A DNA stretch of 64,000 nt from positions 22,111 through 86,110 of the forward strand of contig JAFUZD010000104.1 of assembly GCA_017476785.1 (NCBI GenBank), given 5' to 3'. This DNA comes from Prevotella sp. GTDB taxonomy: Bacteria > Bacteroidota > Bacteroidia > Bacteroidales > Bacteroidaceae. Positions 15,567 through 23,454 of this stretch are shown in pieces. The translations under genes and the position numbers were made by a program. Position 1 is the first letter of the stretch; the number at the start of each line of letters is the position of its first letter. The notes beneath the pieces were generated by a model. It had not been told where the DNA came from. It was given only the letters and a program-made list of their open reading frames with translations, and did no database searches.

Positions 15567-17446
15567 TGATACTCGTATTCGGAGGAACCACCGAGGGGCG
15601 CGCCGCCATCAGCGAGCTGGAAGAGGCGGGTCAGCACTACTACTACTCGACGAAGACGGGCGAGCAGGACGTCACGCTGCACAACGGACAGCTGCTCAGC
15701 GGGGCGATGACGCAAGAGGCGATGCGCGAGTTCTGCACCGCCAACGCCATCCGCCTCATCGTCGACGCAGCCCATCCCTTTGCCGCCCATCTGCATCAGA
15801 CGGTGGTCACGGTCGCCGCCGAGCTCGGCCTGCCCGTCATCCGCTATGAGCGCCAGTACCCCGAGCGGGCGGAGGACATCCGCTGGATTGATGACTATGC
15901 GGAGCTCGCAGCGCTCTCGGAGAGCTCAGAGAGCTCCGAGAACTCCGAGAACTCCGAGACCTCCGAGCGCTCCGAGAGCTCCGAGCCCTCCGAGACCTCA
16001 GAGAACTCCGAGCCCTCGAAGCTCCTCCTCGCAACCACGGGCGTGCAGAGCATCGGCCGCCTAAAGCCCCTCGAGGCGCAGGGGCTGCGCATCGTCTATC
16101 GCATCCTGCCGCGCGAGTCGTCGATTCGGCTGGCCCATCAGCAGGGAGCCGACGACAGCCAGCTGTGCTTCTATCAGGAAGGGGAAGACGAGGAGGAAGT
16201 GATGCGCCGCCTGAAGCCCGCCTTCATTCTGCTGAAAGAGAGCGGCCGCTCTGGCGGATTCACCGAGAAAGTAGAGGCAGCACGCCGACTGGGCATCCGC
16301 ATCATCGCCCTCAAACGCCCCTCCATCATCAGCCCGTCATCCTCCACCCTCCACCATCCGTCCGTCACCTTCCACCAAGTGGACGGCCCCTTCGGCCTGC
16401 GCCGGATGATAGAACGGCTGCTGCCCGACTTCTACCCACTGCACAGCGGACTGACCACGGGCACCTGCGCTACGGCCGCTGCCATCGCTGCCGCCCGACA
16501 GGCATTGTTGGGGGAGCAGCCGCCGACGGTGGGCGTCGTGCTGCCCAACGGCGAGACCATCCCCGTTGAGGTGCACTATGCGGAGGGCTACGCCTACGTC
16601 ATCAAAGACAGCGGCGACGACCCCGACGTGACCAAAGGCATCGAGATACGGGCGGTCGTAGAACGGAAGGGCGGCGCCGGAACACCGATAGAGATCGTGG
16701 CGGGGCAGGGCATCGGCACCATCACCCTGCCGGGATTCGACTACCCGCCGGGCGAGCCGGCCATCAACCGCGTGCCGCGGCAGATGCTGCGGCAGAACCT
16801 ACAGCCGTTCGGGCGGCCGCTGCGCATCACGCTGAGCGTTCCCGAGGGCGAGGAGATAGCCCGCCGCACGTTCAATCCGCGCCTCGGCATCACCGGCGGC
16901 ATCAGCATCATCGGCGTCTCGGGCATCATCAAGCCATTCTCAGAGGAGAGCTTCATCCAGTCTATCCACAAGTGTCTGGAGGTGGCGCGGGCTACGGGAA
17001 CGGGCCACGTGGTCATCAACAGCGGTGCGAAGAGTGAGCGCTACGTCAAGCAGCACGTGACGGGACTGCCGCCGCAGTGCTTTGTGGAGTACGGCAACTA
17101 CATCGGCGAGACCATCCGGATGGCGGCCGAGCTGGGCATCGGGCACGTCACGCTGGGCGTGATGATAGGAAAGGCCGTGAAGCTGGCGGCAGGACATCTG
17201 GACACCCACAGCCGCCGCACGGTGATGGACCGCGCCTTCATCGGCCAGATGCTGGACGAGTGCGGAGCCGACGAGGGCACAAAAAAACGGGCTGAGGGAA
17301 TCACCCTCGCCCGTGAACTATGGGACTTTGCACCTGAAGCTTTCTTCCAAGTGGTGAAGCACCACTGCTATGAACACTGCCGCCCGCTGTTGCCCGACGG
17401 CCAGCTGACGCTCTTCCTCATTGACGAACAGGGCGGCATCCATTAA
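15566..17446 (+). CDS. cbiJ-cbiD: Bifunctional cobalt-precorrin-6A reductase / C1-methyltransferase
   Basis: 626 residues. Residues 1-285 are CbiJ/CobK: ILVFGGTTEGR, VDAAHPFA, ATTGVQSIG, LLKESGRSGGF. Residues about 292-626 are CbiD: LHSGLTTGTCATAAA, VIKDSGDDPDVTKG, GITGGISIIGVSGI, VVINSGAKSE and GNYIGETIRMA. CbiD methylates C1 of cobalt-precorrin-5B; CbiJ reduces cobalt-precorrin-6A. Residues 116-151 are a Ser/Glu-rich low-complexity insert inside the reductase domain, encoded by a 9-bp repeat also present in the helicase at 58.1 kb. It is the last gene of the operon and converges with the ABC transporter genes. Confidence 0.92.
   Translation: MILVFGGTTEGRAAISELEEAGQHYYYSTKTGEQDVTLHNGQLLSGAMTQEAMREFCTANAIRLIVDAAHPFAAHLHQTVVTVAAELGLPVIRYERQYPERAEDIRWIDDYAELAALSESSESSENSENSETSERSESSEPSETSENSEPSKLLLATTGVQSIGRLKPLEAQGLRIVYRILPRESSIRLAHQQGADDSQLCFYQEGEDEEEVMRRLKPAFILLKESGRSGGFTEKVEAARRLGIRIIALKRPSIISPSSSTLHHPSVTFHQVDGPFGLRRMIERLLPDFYPLHSGLTTGTCATAAAIAAARQALLGEQPPTVGVVLPNGETIPVEVHYAEGYAYVIKDSGDDPDVTKGIEIRAVVERKGGAGTPIEIVAGQGIGTITLPGFDYPPGEPAINRVPRQMLRQNLQPFGRPLRITLSVPEGEEIARRTFNPRLGITGGISIIGVSGIIKPFSEESFIQSIHKCLEVARATGTGHVVINSGAKSERYVKQHVTGLPPQCFVEYGNYIGETIRMAAELGIGHVTLGVMIGKAVKLAAGHLDTHSRRTVMDRAFIGQMLDECGADEGTKKRAEGITLARELWDFAPEAFFQVVKHHCYEHCRPLLPDGQLTLFLIDEQGGIH
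15913..16020 (+). repeat. 9-bp repeat (GAGAACTCC-like) coding for Ser-Glu-Asn triplets in cbiJ
   Basis: About twelve imperfect 9-bp units of the form GAG-(a/c)(a/g)C-TCC encode SES/SEN/SET/SEP triplets. The insert separates DYAELAAL from LLLATTGVQ. The same repeat type occurs in frame at 58075-58173. Confidence 0.85.
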
Positions 17447-17472
17447 TCATAAGGCGGATGAGGGCCGCCAGC

Positions 17473-18255
17473 CTATTCTTCGACCACCCGAATGGTCAGC
17501 GACGAGCGGTCGAAGCGAATGCCGCGCCGCTCGATGAAGCGGCTCAGCGAACCGTCGGCCGCCAGTTCGTGAGGCGTTCCTACGCTCAGCCGTCCCGGCT
17601 CCATCAGCCAGATGCGGTCGGCCACTTGCAGCGACAGCTCCACGTCGTGGGTCGACATAAAGACAGTCTTCTGCTGCTGGACGGCCAGCCGGTGGAGCAA
17701 CTGCATCACCTCCACCTTCGAAGGGAAGTCGAGAAAGGCCGTCGGCTCGTCAAGATAAATGACGGGCGTCTGCTGCGCCAGTGCTTTGGCAATCATCACC
17801 TTCTGTCGCTCACCGTCGCTCAGCGTGTGGACGTAGCGGTTGGCCAGTGGCTCGATGCCCACCAGTGCGATGCTCTCGGCCACGATACGGCGGTCATCGG
17901 CTGAGAGCGTTCCCCAGAATCCTGTGTAAGGCGAGCGTCCCAGTCCCACCAACTCGCTGACCGTCATATTGCGCACGTCGGGCTTCTCAGTGAGCACCAC
18001 GCCAACCACACGGCTCAGCTGCCGGTCGGTATAGTCGTCCAGCGACCGCCCGTTGATGTGGATGTCGCCCTCTAATCGCGGCTGGAAAGCAGAGAGCGTA
18101 CGCAACAGCGTGCTCTTGCCGATGCCGTTCTGCCCCAGCAGGCAGGTCAGCTCGCCACTCAAGACAGCGGCCGTAATACCGGCCGCCACCCGCTTCACCC
18201 CGTTCTTCGACGCATATCCGATGCCCAGCTGGCTGAGCTTCACCATTTCGTTCAT
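17473..18255 (-). CDS. btuD: ABC transporter ATP-binding protein, BtuD/FecE type
   Basis: 260 residues from ATG 18255, four bases after the permease stop. An upstream in-frame start would read into the permease gene and is rejected. It has Walker A GQNGIGKST, signature LSDGERQK, Walker B VIYLDEPT and H-loop STHD. The family energises uptake of cobalamin, haem or ferric siderophores. With the permease and binding protein it forms a complete importer; the cobalamin genes on the other side of the convergent junction make vitamin B12 the likeliest substrate. Confidence 0.85.
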   Translation of the reverse strand: MNEMVKLSQLGIGYASKNGVKRVAAGITAAVLSGELTCLLGQNGIGKSTLLRTLSAFQPRLEGDIHINGRSLDDYTDRQLSRVVGVVLTEKPDVRNMTVSELVGLGRSPYTGFWGTLSADDRRIVAESIALVGIEPLANRYVHTLSDGERQKVMIAKALAQQTPVIYLDEPTAFLDFPSKVEVMQLLHRLAVQQQKTVFMSTHDVELSLQVADRIWLMEPGRLSVGTPHELAADGSLSRFIERRGIRFDRSSLTIRVVEE

Positions 18256-18259
18256 ATCC

Positions 18260-19309
18260 TTATTCACTTGTTTCGTCCTTACGTTTTCTGAAAAGCACAC
18301 TTGCCACGACGGGAGCCCCCACCAACGCCGTGACCGAGTTGACCGGCAGGGCGCCCTCGAAGCCCGGCATACGGGCAATGAGATTGCACACCAGTGCCAG
18401 TGCCGCACCGCAGAGCAGCGTGCCGGGCATCAGGATGCGATGGTCGCTGGTGCGGAAGAGGGCGCGGCAGAGATGGGGCACGGCCAGTCCGATGAACATC
18501 ACCGGGCCGCAGTAGGCCGTGACGATGGCCACAAGAATGCCCGACGACGTGATGACCCACAGGCGGGCACGCCGGATGTTGAGCCCCAGATTGCGGGCAT
18601 AGCCGTCGCCCAGCAGCAGCAGGTTCATCGTCTTGACCAGCAGCATCGACAGCGGCAGCAGCACGGCCATCAGCACGACGAAGAGCACCATCTGGTCGCC
18701 AGAGACGCGGCTGAAGGAGCCCAGCCCCCAGATGACGTAGGCACGGATGTCTTCTTCGGCCGAGAAGAACTTGAGCACGCCGATGATGGCCGTGGCCAGA
18801 TAGCCTATCATCACGCCGATGATGAGCAGCGTGACGTTGCCCCGCACCCGCTGCGACACGTAGACAATGAGTGCCATCACGGCCAGCGAGCCTACAATGG
18901 CTGCCACCGACATCGCCACATCGCCCATATAGCCCAGCCGCGACAGGGCCACGCCGCCCAGCGAACCGCTGAGCAGCACCACAAAGGCCACGCCCAGCGA
19001 GGCTCCGCTCGAGATGCCGAGCACCGAGGGACCGGCCAGCGGATTGCGGAACACGGTCTGCATCTGCAGGCCCGACACGGCCAGCCCGGCACCGGCCACG
19101 GTGGCCGTGAGTGCCTGCGGTACGCGCGAGTTCCAGACGATGTTGCTGTGGATGACCCACGTGTCGGTAGTTCCCGTGCCGCCAAAGAGGATGGCCAGCA
19201 CCTCGCCTGCCGGAATCCGCACCGAGCCCAGCAGCAGATTGACGCCGAAGAGCAGCAGGATAGCACCTGCCAGCACCAGCATCATCACACTTGTCCTACC
19301 TTTTATCAT
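18260..19309 (-). CDS. btuC: ABC transporter permease, BtuC/FecD type
   Basis: 349 residues from ATG 19309. About ten hydrophobic helices, with VWNSRVPQALTATVAGAGLAVSG, NPLAGPSVLGISSGASLG and the cytoplasmic coupling loop GPVMFIGLAVPHLCR typical of the FecCD family. The start at 19309 gives the usual short basic N-terminus before the first helix and leaves 19 bases to the binding-protein gene. It works as a homodimer with BtuD, receiving substrate from the lipoprotein encoded upstream. Confidence 0.87.
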   Translation of the reverse strand: MIKGRTSVMMLVLAGAILLLFGVNLLLGSVRIPAGEVLAILFGGTGTTDTWVIHSNIVWNSRVPQALTATVAGAGLAVSGLQMQTVFRNPLAGPSVLGISSGASLGVAFVVLLSGSLGGVALSRLGYMGDVAMSVAAIVGSLAVMALIVYVSQRVRGNVTLLIIGVMIGYLATAIIGVLKFFSAEEDIRAYVIWGLGSFSRVSGDQMVLFVVLMAVLLPLSMLLVKTMNLLLLGDGYARNLGLNIRRARLWVITSSGILVAIVTAYCGPVMFIGLAVPHLCRALFRTSDHRILMPGTLLCGAALALVCNLIARMPGFEGALPVNSVTALVGAPVVASVLFRKRKDETSE

Positions 19310-19328
19310 TTTGCTTATTGACTGTTTC

Positions 19329-20498
19329 TCATTTCTCCAGCAGCCTGTAGAACGTCGGCTCGAAGTCCTTCGGCAGCAGCTCGGGATGGAACGCAAAGAC
19401 CAAGTCCTCGAGCAACTGCTCTGGATGCACCGGCGACTGCTCGTAATAGGGCGTCTGCTTCATATTGCAGTAGATGACCTTCCGCTCACGGAACGCCTTA
19501 AAGTCGGCATTGCGCGGCTCACTGGCACGCAGCGCCTCATAGCTGAAGTCGCCCGGATAGCTGTTCAAGATGCGCCAGAAGTCGGCATTGGCTGCAATGG
19601 CGTACAGCCGTTCAAAGTCCATCGGGATGCCGCCCGTCTCCTCGTTGTCGCTGAGCACGTAGTCGGCTCCTGCATCGCGGAACAGCTGTGCCAAGTGGTT
19701 GCGCCCGCCTACGGCAAACCAGTTGCCGCCGTGCATCTCGCCACTGAAGACCGTCGGCCGCTGCGCCACGCTGGCAGCCAGTGCCTTCACCTCGGCATAG
19801 CGCGCAGCCACCGCATCGAAGAAGGCATTAGCCTCGCGCTCACGGCCAATGAACATCGCAATGAACTTCACCCATTCGGCCTGTCCCAGCGGTGTCATCT
19901 CCTTATAGCCCAGATGGGGCACGAGCGTGATGCCCGTCTCCTTAATGGCCTCATAGCCGCCGCGCTTGAACGGCGAGATGAAGATGACATCGGGAGCCGC
20001 AGCCATAATCACCTCGGCGTCGAAGTTGCCCTCCATTCCTATCTGACTGATACGGCCGTCCTTGATGCGCGCTTTGATGTCGCGGTTCTGCAAATGGCGC
20101 GTGCTGGTGATGCCCGACACGAAGTCGAGCGCACCGAGCGCGATGAAGTTTGAGAGCTGCAGCGTCGTCATCGCAATACTGCGCCTGATGGGCACCTCTA
20201 TCGGCGTGTAGCCCTCGGGCAGCTGCCCGTACTTCTGCCCGCGCGGCACCAGCGCAAAGCGATAGGTCTTCGACTTCTCACCCTTCTGCGGATCGCTGAC
20301 GGTGACCAGCCGCAACCCGTCGTCGGCATACTCCACGCTGAAGCCCTCGGCATACTGCGGTGCGATGCGTGCGGCCGAGTCGTCGACGGCTATACTGTCG
20401 CGGTCGGCGGCGGCCGCCGTGCGCTGCTGTGCTCCCCGGCATCCCGCCAGCACGGCGGCAACAGTGCAGAGCACCGCCAAAAGCATATTCTTTCTCAT
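19329..20498 (-). CDS. btuF: ABC transporter substrate-binding lipoprotein, BtuF/FepB type
   Basis: 389 residues with lipobox VLAGC (Cys near 19). The periplasmic-binding fold is supported by EVPIRRSIAMTTLQLSNFIALGA, FDAEVIMAAAPDVIF and YKEMTPLGQAEWVKFIAMFIG, typical of iron/cobalamin binding proteins. It is the first gene of the minus-strand operon btuF-btuC-btuD. A well-formed promoter lies 29-58 bases upstream. No riboswitch is visible in the leader. Confidence 0.82.
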   Translation of the reverse strand: MRKNMLLAVLCTVAAVLAGCRGAQQRTAAAADRDSIAVDDSAARIAPQYAEGFSVEYADDGLRLVTVSDPQKGEKSKTYRFALVPRGQKYGQLPEGYTPIEVPIRRSIAMTTLQLSNFIALGALDFVSGITSTRHLQNRDIKARIKDGRISQIGMEGNFDAEVIMAAAPDVIFISPFKRGGYEAIKETGITLVPHLGYKEMTPLGQAEWVKFIAMFIGREREANAFFDAVAARYAEVKALAASVAQRPTVFSGEMHGGNWFAVGGRNHLAQLFRDAGADYVLSDNEETGGIPMDFERLYAIAANADFWRILNSYPGDFSYEALRASEPRNADFKAFRERKVIYCNMKQTPYYEQSPVHPEQLLEDLVFAFHPELLPKDFEPTFYRLLEK

Positions 20499-20526
20499 TC
20501 TCTTACCGATTATTATTAATAGGCTA

Positions 20527-20556
20527 CAAAATTACGAAAAGTCGAGTGAAATACAA
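20527..20556 (-). promoter_or_regulatory. Promoter of the btuFCD operon
   Basis: On the minus strand TTG (20554-20556), 19 bases, TAATTTTG (20527-20534). The -33 part falls inside the first 83-bp tandem repeat. Confidence 0.65.
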
Positions 20557-20709
20557 AACGACTTGTTCGTTTTTTATTTCCGAGCCGCAGTAATTTCGCA
20601 ACGCAGTCGCAAAGTGGCGGAAAGCGGAGTGAAATACCAAACATTTCGTTCGCTTTTTATTTCCAAGCCGCAGTCATTTCGCGGCGTAGTCGCAAAGTGG
20701 CGGAAAGCG
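20544..20709. repeat. Two tandem copies of an 83-bp repeat
   Basis: Copies at 20544-20626 and 20627-20709 share GAGTGAAATAC...TTTTTATTTCC...GCCGCAGT.ATTTCGC...GTCGCAAAGTGGCGGAAAGCG with scattered differences. Each begins immediately after a CG(A/G)AAAG-like sequence. They lie between btuF and the structured RNA and overlap the btuF promoter. No open frame or known element was recognised. Confidence 0.85.
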
Positions 20710-20902
20710 ACGCATTTTTTCATTAGGTATGCAGGATTTTCGCACACCCCCGCCCTACTTTTGTACGGTCATTCATTATTTAATTCACTCCAAAAGAAAG
20801 CAGAAAGATGAAAAGCAAGAGCAAACCCGACGGCTCCTAAGAAGAACGGTCCCGCCTAATATCCTTTTTGACAGAAGACAGCAACATTTTCGCCCGAAAG
20901 TT

Positions 20903-20932
20903 TTGTCAATTCCGAAAGATTTCATATCTTCG
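20903..20932 (+). promoter_or_regulatory. Promoter before structured RNA copy B
   Basis: TTG (20903-20905), 19 bases, TATCTTCG (20925-20932; one mismatch to TAnnTTTG). Same placement relative to the RNA as in copy A. Confidence 0.55.
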
Positions 20933-20936
20933 CCAA

Positions 20937-21180
20937 CGGTATCGGCTCCGTGCCGCTATCGCAAGACATACTAAAAGCGAAGCACCGTGCTTCATTCTCA
21001 CCTAACGGGAACCTGAGAACTCCTTGCCCGCTTACAACGCGGGCTGTAAAGTGAAAGTGGGGAATGTTGTACAGTTGTTTCCGCGCTATACAGGCGCGGA
21101 CTTCTGTCATATTCCATTTTCAAGGTTTCTCAGGACCTCCGTTAGAAGAATATTGACGCGAGTCTGCGCCTTTGTGTGTA
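20937..21180 (+). ncRNA. Structured leader RNA, copy B
   Basis: First hairpin CGGTATCGGC (20937-20946) with GCCGCTATCG (20952-20961), then AAGACATA (20963-20970), exactly as in copy A. A second hairpin (GAAGC...GCTTC) follows. Then a long rod: CTAACGG (21002-21008) with CCGTTAG (21139-21145), CCTGAGAA (21012-21019) with TTCTCAGG (21127-21134), CCTTG with CAAGG (21121-21125), a side hairpin CCCGC...GCGGG (21027-21043), and an apical CCGCGC...GCGCGG (21081-21099). The 3' box CTGCGCCTTTGTGTGTA (21164-21180) matches copy A. It lies 45 bases before the next ATG. The shape loosely recalls 6S RNA, but no identity is claimed. Confidence 0.55.
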
Positions 21181-21224
21181 ATAACGGAATAACCAGAAAC
21201 AAATAAAACTTAAATTTTTTGATT

Positions 21225-21878
21225 ATGAAATGTTTAAATTGCAATGCAGAAATAAGCGATAACGCTAAGTTCTGCCCTGAGTGTGGTTCAAAAGTTGAAA
21301 GAGTATCTCACTGCAGCCAATGCGGAACGGAACTGGCCAGCGGGGCCAAATTCTGTCCTGAATGCGGAACACCGGTCAATGCTGGTGCCTCAGTGCCTGC
21401 GAAACCTCAACAGGAGGACGAGACGGACAACTTCTTGCCTGTTTCTGGGGAAGAGTTAGACGAGTTGATAGGCAAAGAACATAAACTGATCAGCATTGAT
21501 TCCGTCTACCCAGAGGACGACCATATTGCCGACGTAGAACTGTATCCGTCCGACGATATTGCAGATAGTGGATTCGTCATCATAGGAAAGAAACGGGGAA
21601 ACTCAACCATCTTCGCTGATTTCACTTATCGGGGAATTCGCGGCAGAGAAACGTTTAATGCAACGATAGCCATCGAGGTAACGGTCAAAAGCAATCTTGA
21701 AGTAGAAGTAAAAGAGTATAATTTCTTGAATACGGACGACGAAGAAGGAGAGAAGCAGTCGTCTGTTGATTGGGATAAGGTAGGCTCGTTTGCAAAAGGG
21801 GCAGCGTCTTTCTTGGGCGGCTTTGCCGCAGGAGCACTGGAAGGATTCTTAGAGAATCTTGACGATGATGATGATTAA
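21225..21878 (+). CDS. Double zinc-ribbon protein, unknown function
   Basis: 217 residues from ATG 21225. Residues 1-52 contain two zinc ribbons, CLNCN...CPECG and CSQCG...CPECG, in the DZANK-like arrangement. The central part (about 70-165) is a predicted beta domain without recognisable family. The C-terminus has a glycine/alanine-rich hydrophobic stretch (GAASFLGGFAAGALEGFL) and an acidic tail. It follows the structured RNA directly. The following gene repeats the double-ribbon N-terminus, so the two are paralogous adaptors. Confidence 0.7.
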   Translation: MKCLNCNAEISDNAKFCPECGSKVERVSHCSQCGTELASGAKFCPECGTPVNAGASVPAKPQQEDETDNFLPVSGEELDELIGKEHKLISIDSVYPEDDHIADVELYPSDDIADSGFVIIGKKRGNSTIFADFTYRGIRGRETFNATIAIEVTVKSNLEVEVKEYNFLNTDDEEGEKQSSVDWDKVGSFAKGAASFLGGFAAGALEGFLENLDDDDD

Positions 21879-21904
21879 TATGGAGGCATTGTAAACAGAC
21901 AGAT

Positions 21905-22363
21905 ATGAAATGTACAAACTGTCATTCGGAAGTCAGCGAGTCTGTGAAGTTTTGTCCGGAATGTGGGGCGAAAATAAACAACATTAAATTCTGTTCCCAG
22001 TGTGGCACGAGACTGCAGCCCAACGCAAAATTTTGTCTGGAATGCGGAGCCCCCATAGAAGAAGGTGAACAAAAAGACACCCCAAGCCCTGCCCCAGAAG
22101 CAAGCGCAAAGGCCGACAAGAAGCCCACAACACAGGAACCCGAAGCCCCCTCGCCGGCTACAAATCCTGCAAAGGGAACGAATTATTACGATTTGTTGCG
22201 TATCATCAATATCGTCGGTTCTGCCCTCGTTGTCTGGGGACTTGTCAGACTCCTCATTTCTGATTGGGCAATATGGCTACAATGGGTCATAGGTATATGC
22301 GTGGGAATTGGCATTGTCGCATTCTTTGGCGACATCATTAATAAGAAAGAAGAAAAACGATGA
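21905..22363 (+). CDS. Double zinc-ribbon membrane protein
   Basis: 152 residues. Two zinc ribbons (CTNCH...CPECG, CSQCG...CLECG) occupy residues 1-50. A Pro/Ala-rich linker follows, then two hydrophobic helices (about 100-117 and 123-142). The ribbons should face the cytoplasm. The stop overlaps the next start (ATGA), so the small membrane protein downstream is translationally coupled and a likely partner. Confidence 0.72.
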   Translation: MKCTNCHSEVSESVKFCPECGAKINNIKFCSQCGTRLQPNAKFCLECGAPIEEGEQKDTPSPAPEASAKADKKPTTQEPEAPSPATNPAKGTNYYDLLRIINIVGSALVVWGLVRLLISDWAIWLQWVIGICVGIGIVAFFGDIINKKEEKR

Positions 22364-22722
22364 GAACTTTTCTTTGCTGGCTACTCGCCAAGATGACGAC
22401 GCCGGCGGTGCTGGGTGTGCTGATGCTGTTCTGCATCTTTGATATGGTTTCTGAACAGAAGCTGGACATTGAAGAGGTGAAGCAGTGGGCTCTGATTGTA
22501 GTCCCCATAGACATTGTTCTTTCTGGCTGGGCCACCGTCTTTGCCTACAAGAACTTCAACGAGGTCATTTCCAGAAACAAACGCTGGCGGAACAGCAACG
22601 TTGAGAGATTCGATATGCGGATATGGTACTGCATTGCCGTTTTCGTCAAGTGCCTGTTGGCCATTCCTTTCATTGCCCTCGTGTTCGCAACGCTCATCTA
22701 TGTCGTACGGATATTATGCTGA
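22360..22722 (+). CDS. Small three-helix membrane protein, unknown
   Basis: 120 residues with hydrophobic segments at about 12-28 (TPAVLGVLMLFCIFDMV), 43-60 and 90-117. No family recognised. It overlaps the zinc-ribbon gene by four bases and the UDG-like gene by seven, so these four genes form one tight operon. Confidence 0.65.
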   Translation: MRTFLCWLLAKMTTPAVLGVLMLFCIFDMVSEQKLDIEEVKQWALIVVPIDIVLSGWATVFAYKNFNEVISRNKRWRNSNVERFDMRIWYCIAVFVKCLLAIPFIALVFATLIYVVRILC

Positions 22723-23405
22723 CCGTCAACAGATTCTTCAAGCCCTTTGTCGGCACTGAGTACGATAAGGGCATTTGTGGGAAACGGATACTGGTACTGG
22801 GAGCCAGTTTCTATTGCTCCCACTCACCAGAGAGCTCAAGCCCTTGCCGCTTCTTCGCAGAGTGTACCAGCCCTGAGCGGAAGGACTCGAGCAGGTTCGA
22901 CAGCTGCTGCCCCTTCTATGAGGGGGCAGGGCTGCGGCTGTCGGAAGAGCCGAGCAATGCCATAGCAGAGAACTACCGGGCCTATCAGAACTTCGGGCGG
23001 TTTATGGAGCAGTTTGTGGAAGAAGGCACCGAGGACGTATGGCAGCGGATGGCATTCACGGACTACGTGCAGTTCTTCCTGCCCACCATCGACACCAAGA
23101 AGGAATACCTGAGCCGGCGCGACTTCAATGCGTTCAACGAGACGCTGGTGGAATTGAAGCCACATATAGTAGTGGCGTGGGGAATGGCCATCATTGAGGA
23201 GATAAGAGAGCGCAACCCCTACGTGACCGACTTCGAGAAACTGAAAGAAACGGAATGGTACGTCTGCCATCTGCAGGTGCCTCAAGTCCCGTCGGAGATT
23301 GCGCTCGTCTGCTGCTACCACCCCTCGTCGGTGAAGTATTGGTATAACGACATTGACACGCTGACAAAGTATATGAAAGAGGTATTGGGGCTCGGAAAGA
23401 ACTGA
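22716..23405 (+). CDS. Uracil-DNA-glycosylase-fold-like protein (tentative)
   Basis: 229 residues from ATG 22716; an upstream in-frame ATG would read through the preceding gene and is rejected. GKRILVLGASFYCSH near the N-terminus, HIVVAWG in the middle and CCYHPSS near the C-terminus follow the order of motifs in UDG-superfamily-like proteins (nucleotide-binding loop, strand, HPS). A Cys-rich stretch (CRFFAEC...SCCPFY) could bind metal. Catalytic residues are not obvious, so the function is uncertain. It lies just upstream of a WYL regulator. Confidence 0.45.
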   Translation: MLTVNRFFKPFVGTEYDKGICGKRILVLGASFYCSHSPESSSPCRFFAECTSPERKDSSRFDSCCPFYEGAGLRLSEEPSNAIAENYRAYQNFGRFMEQFVEEGTEDVWQRMAFTDYVQFFLPTIDTKKEYLSRRDFNAFNETLVELKPHIVVAWGMAIIEEIRERNPYVTDFEKLKETEWYVCHLQVPQVPSEIALVCCYHPSSVKYWYNDIDTLTKYMKEVLGLGKN

Positions 23406-23454
23406 GCGTAAAGGTGAGTAATCACAGAATAAATCCGTATCTTTGCACACGATT

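Noticed and set aside
20937-21180. Identification of RNA copy B as 6S RNA
   Set aside because: The rod with side hairpin is similar in outline, but a second copy with the same plan stands before another operon and 6S hallmarks cannot be verified by eye.
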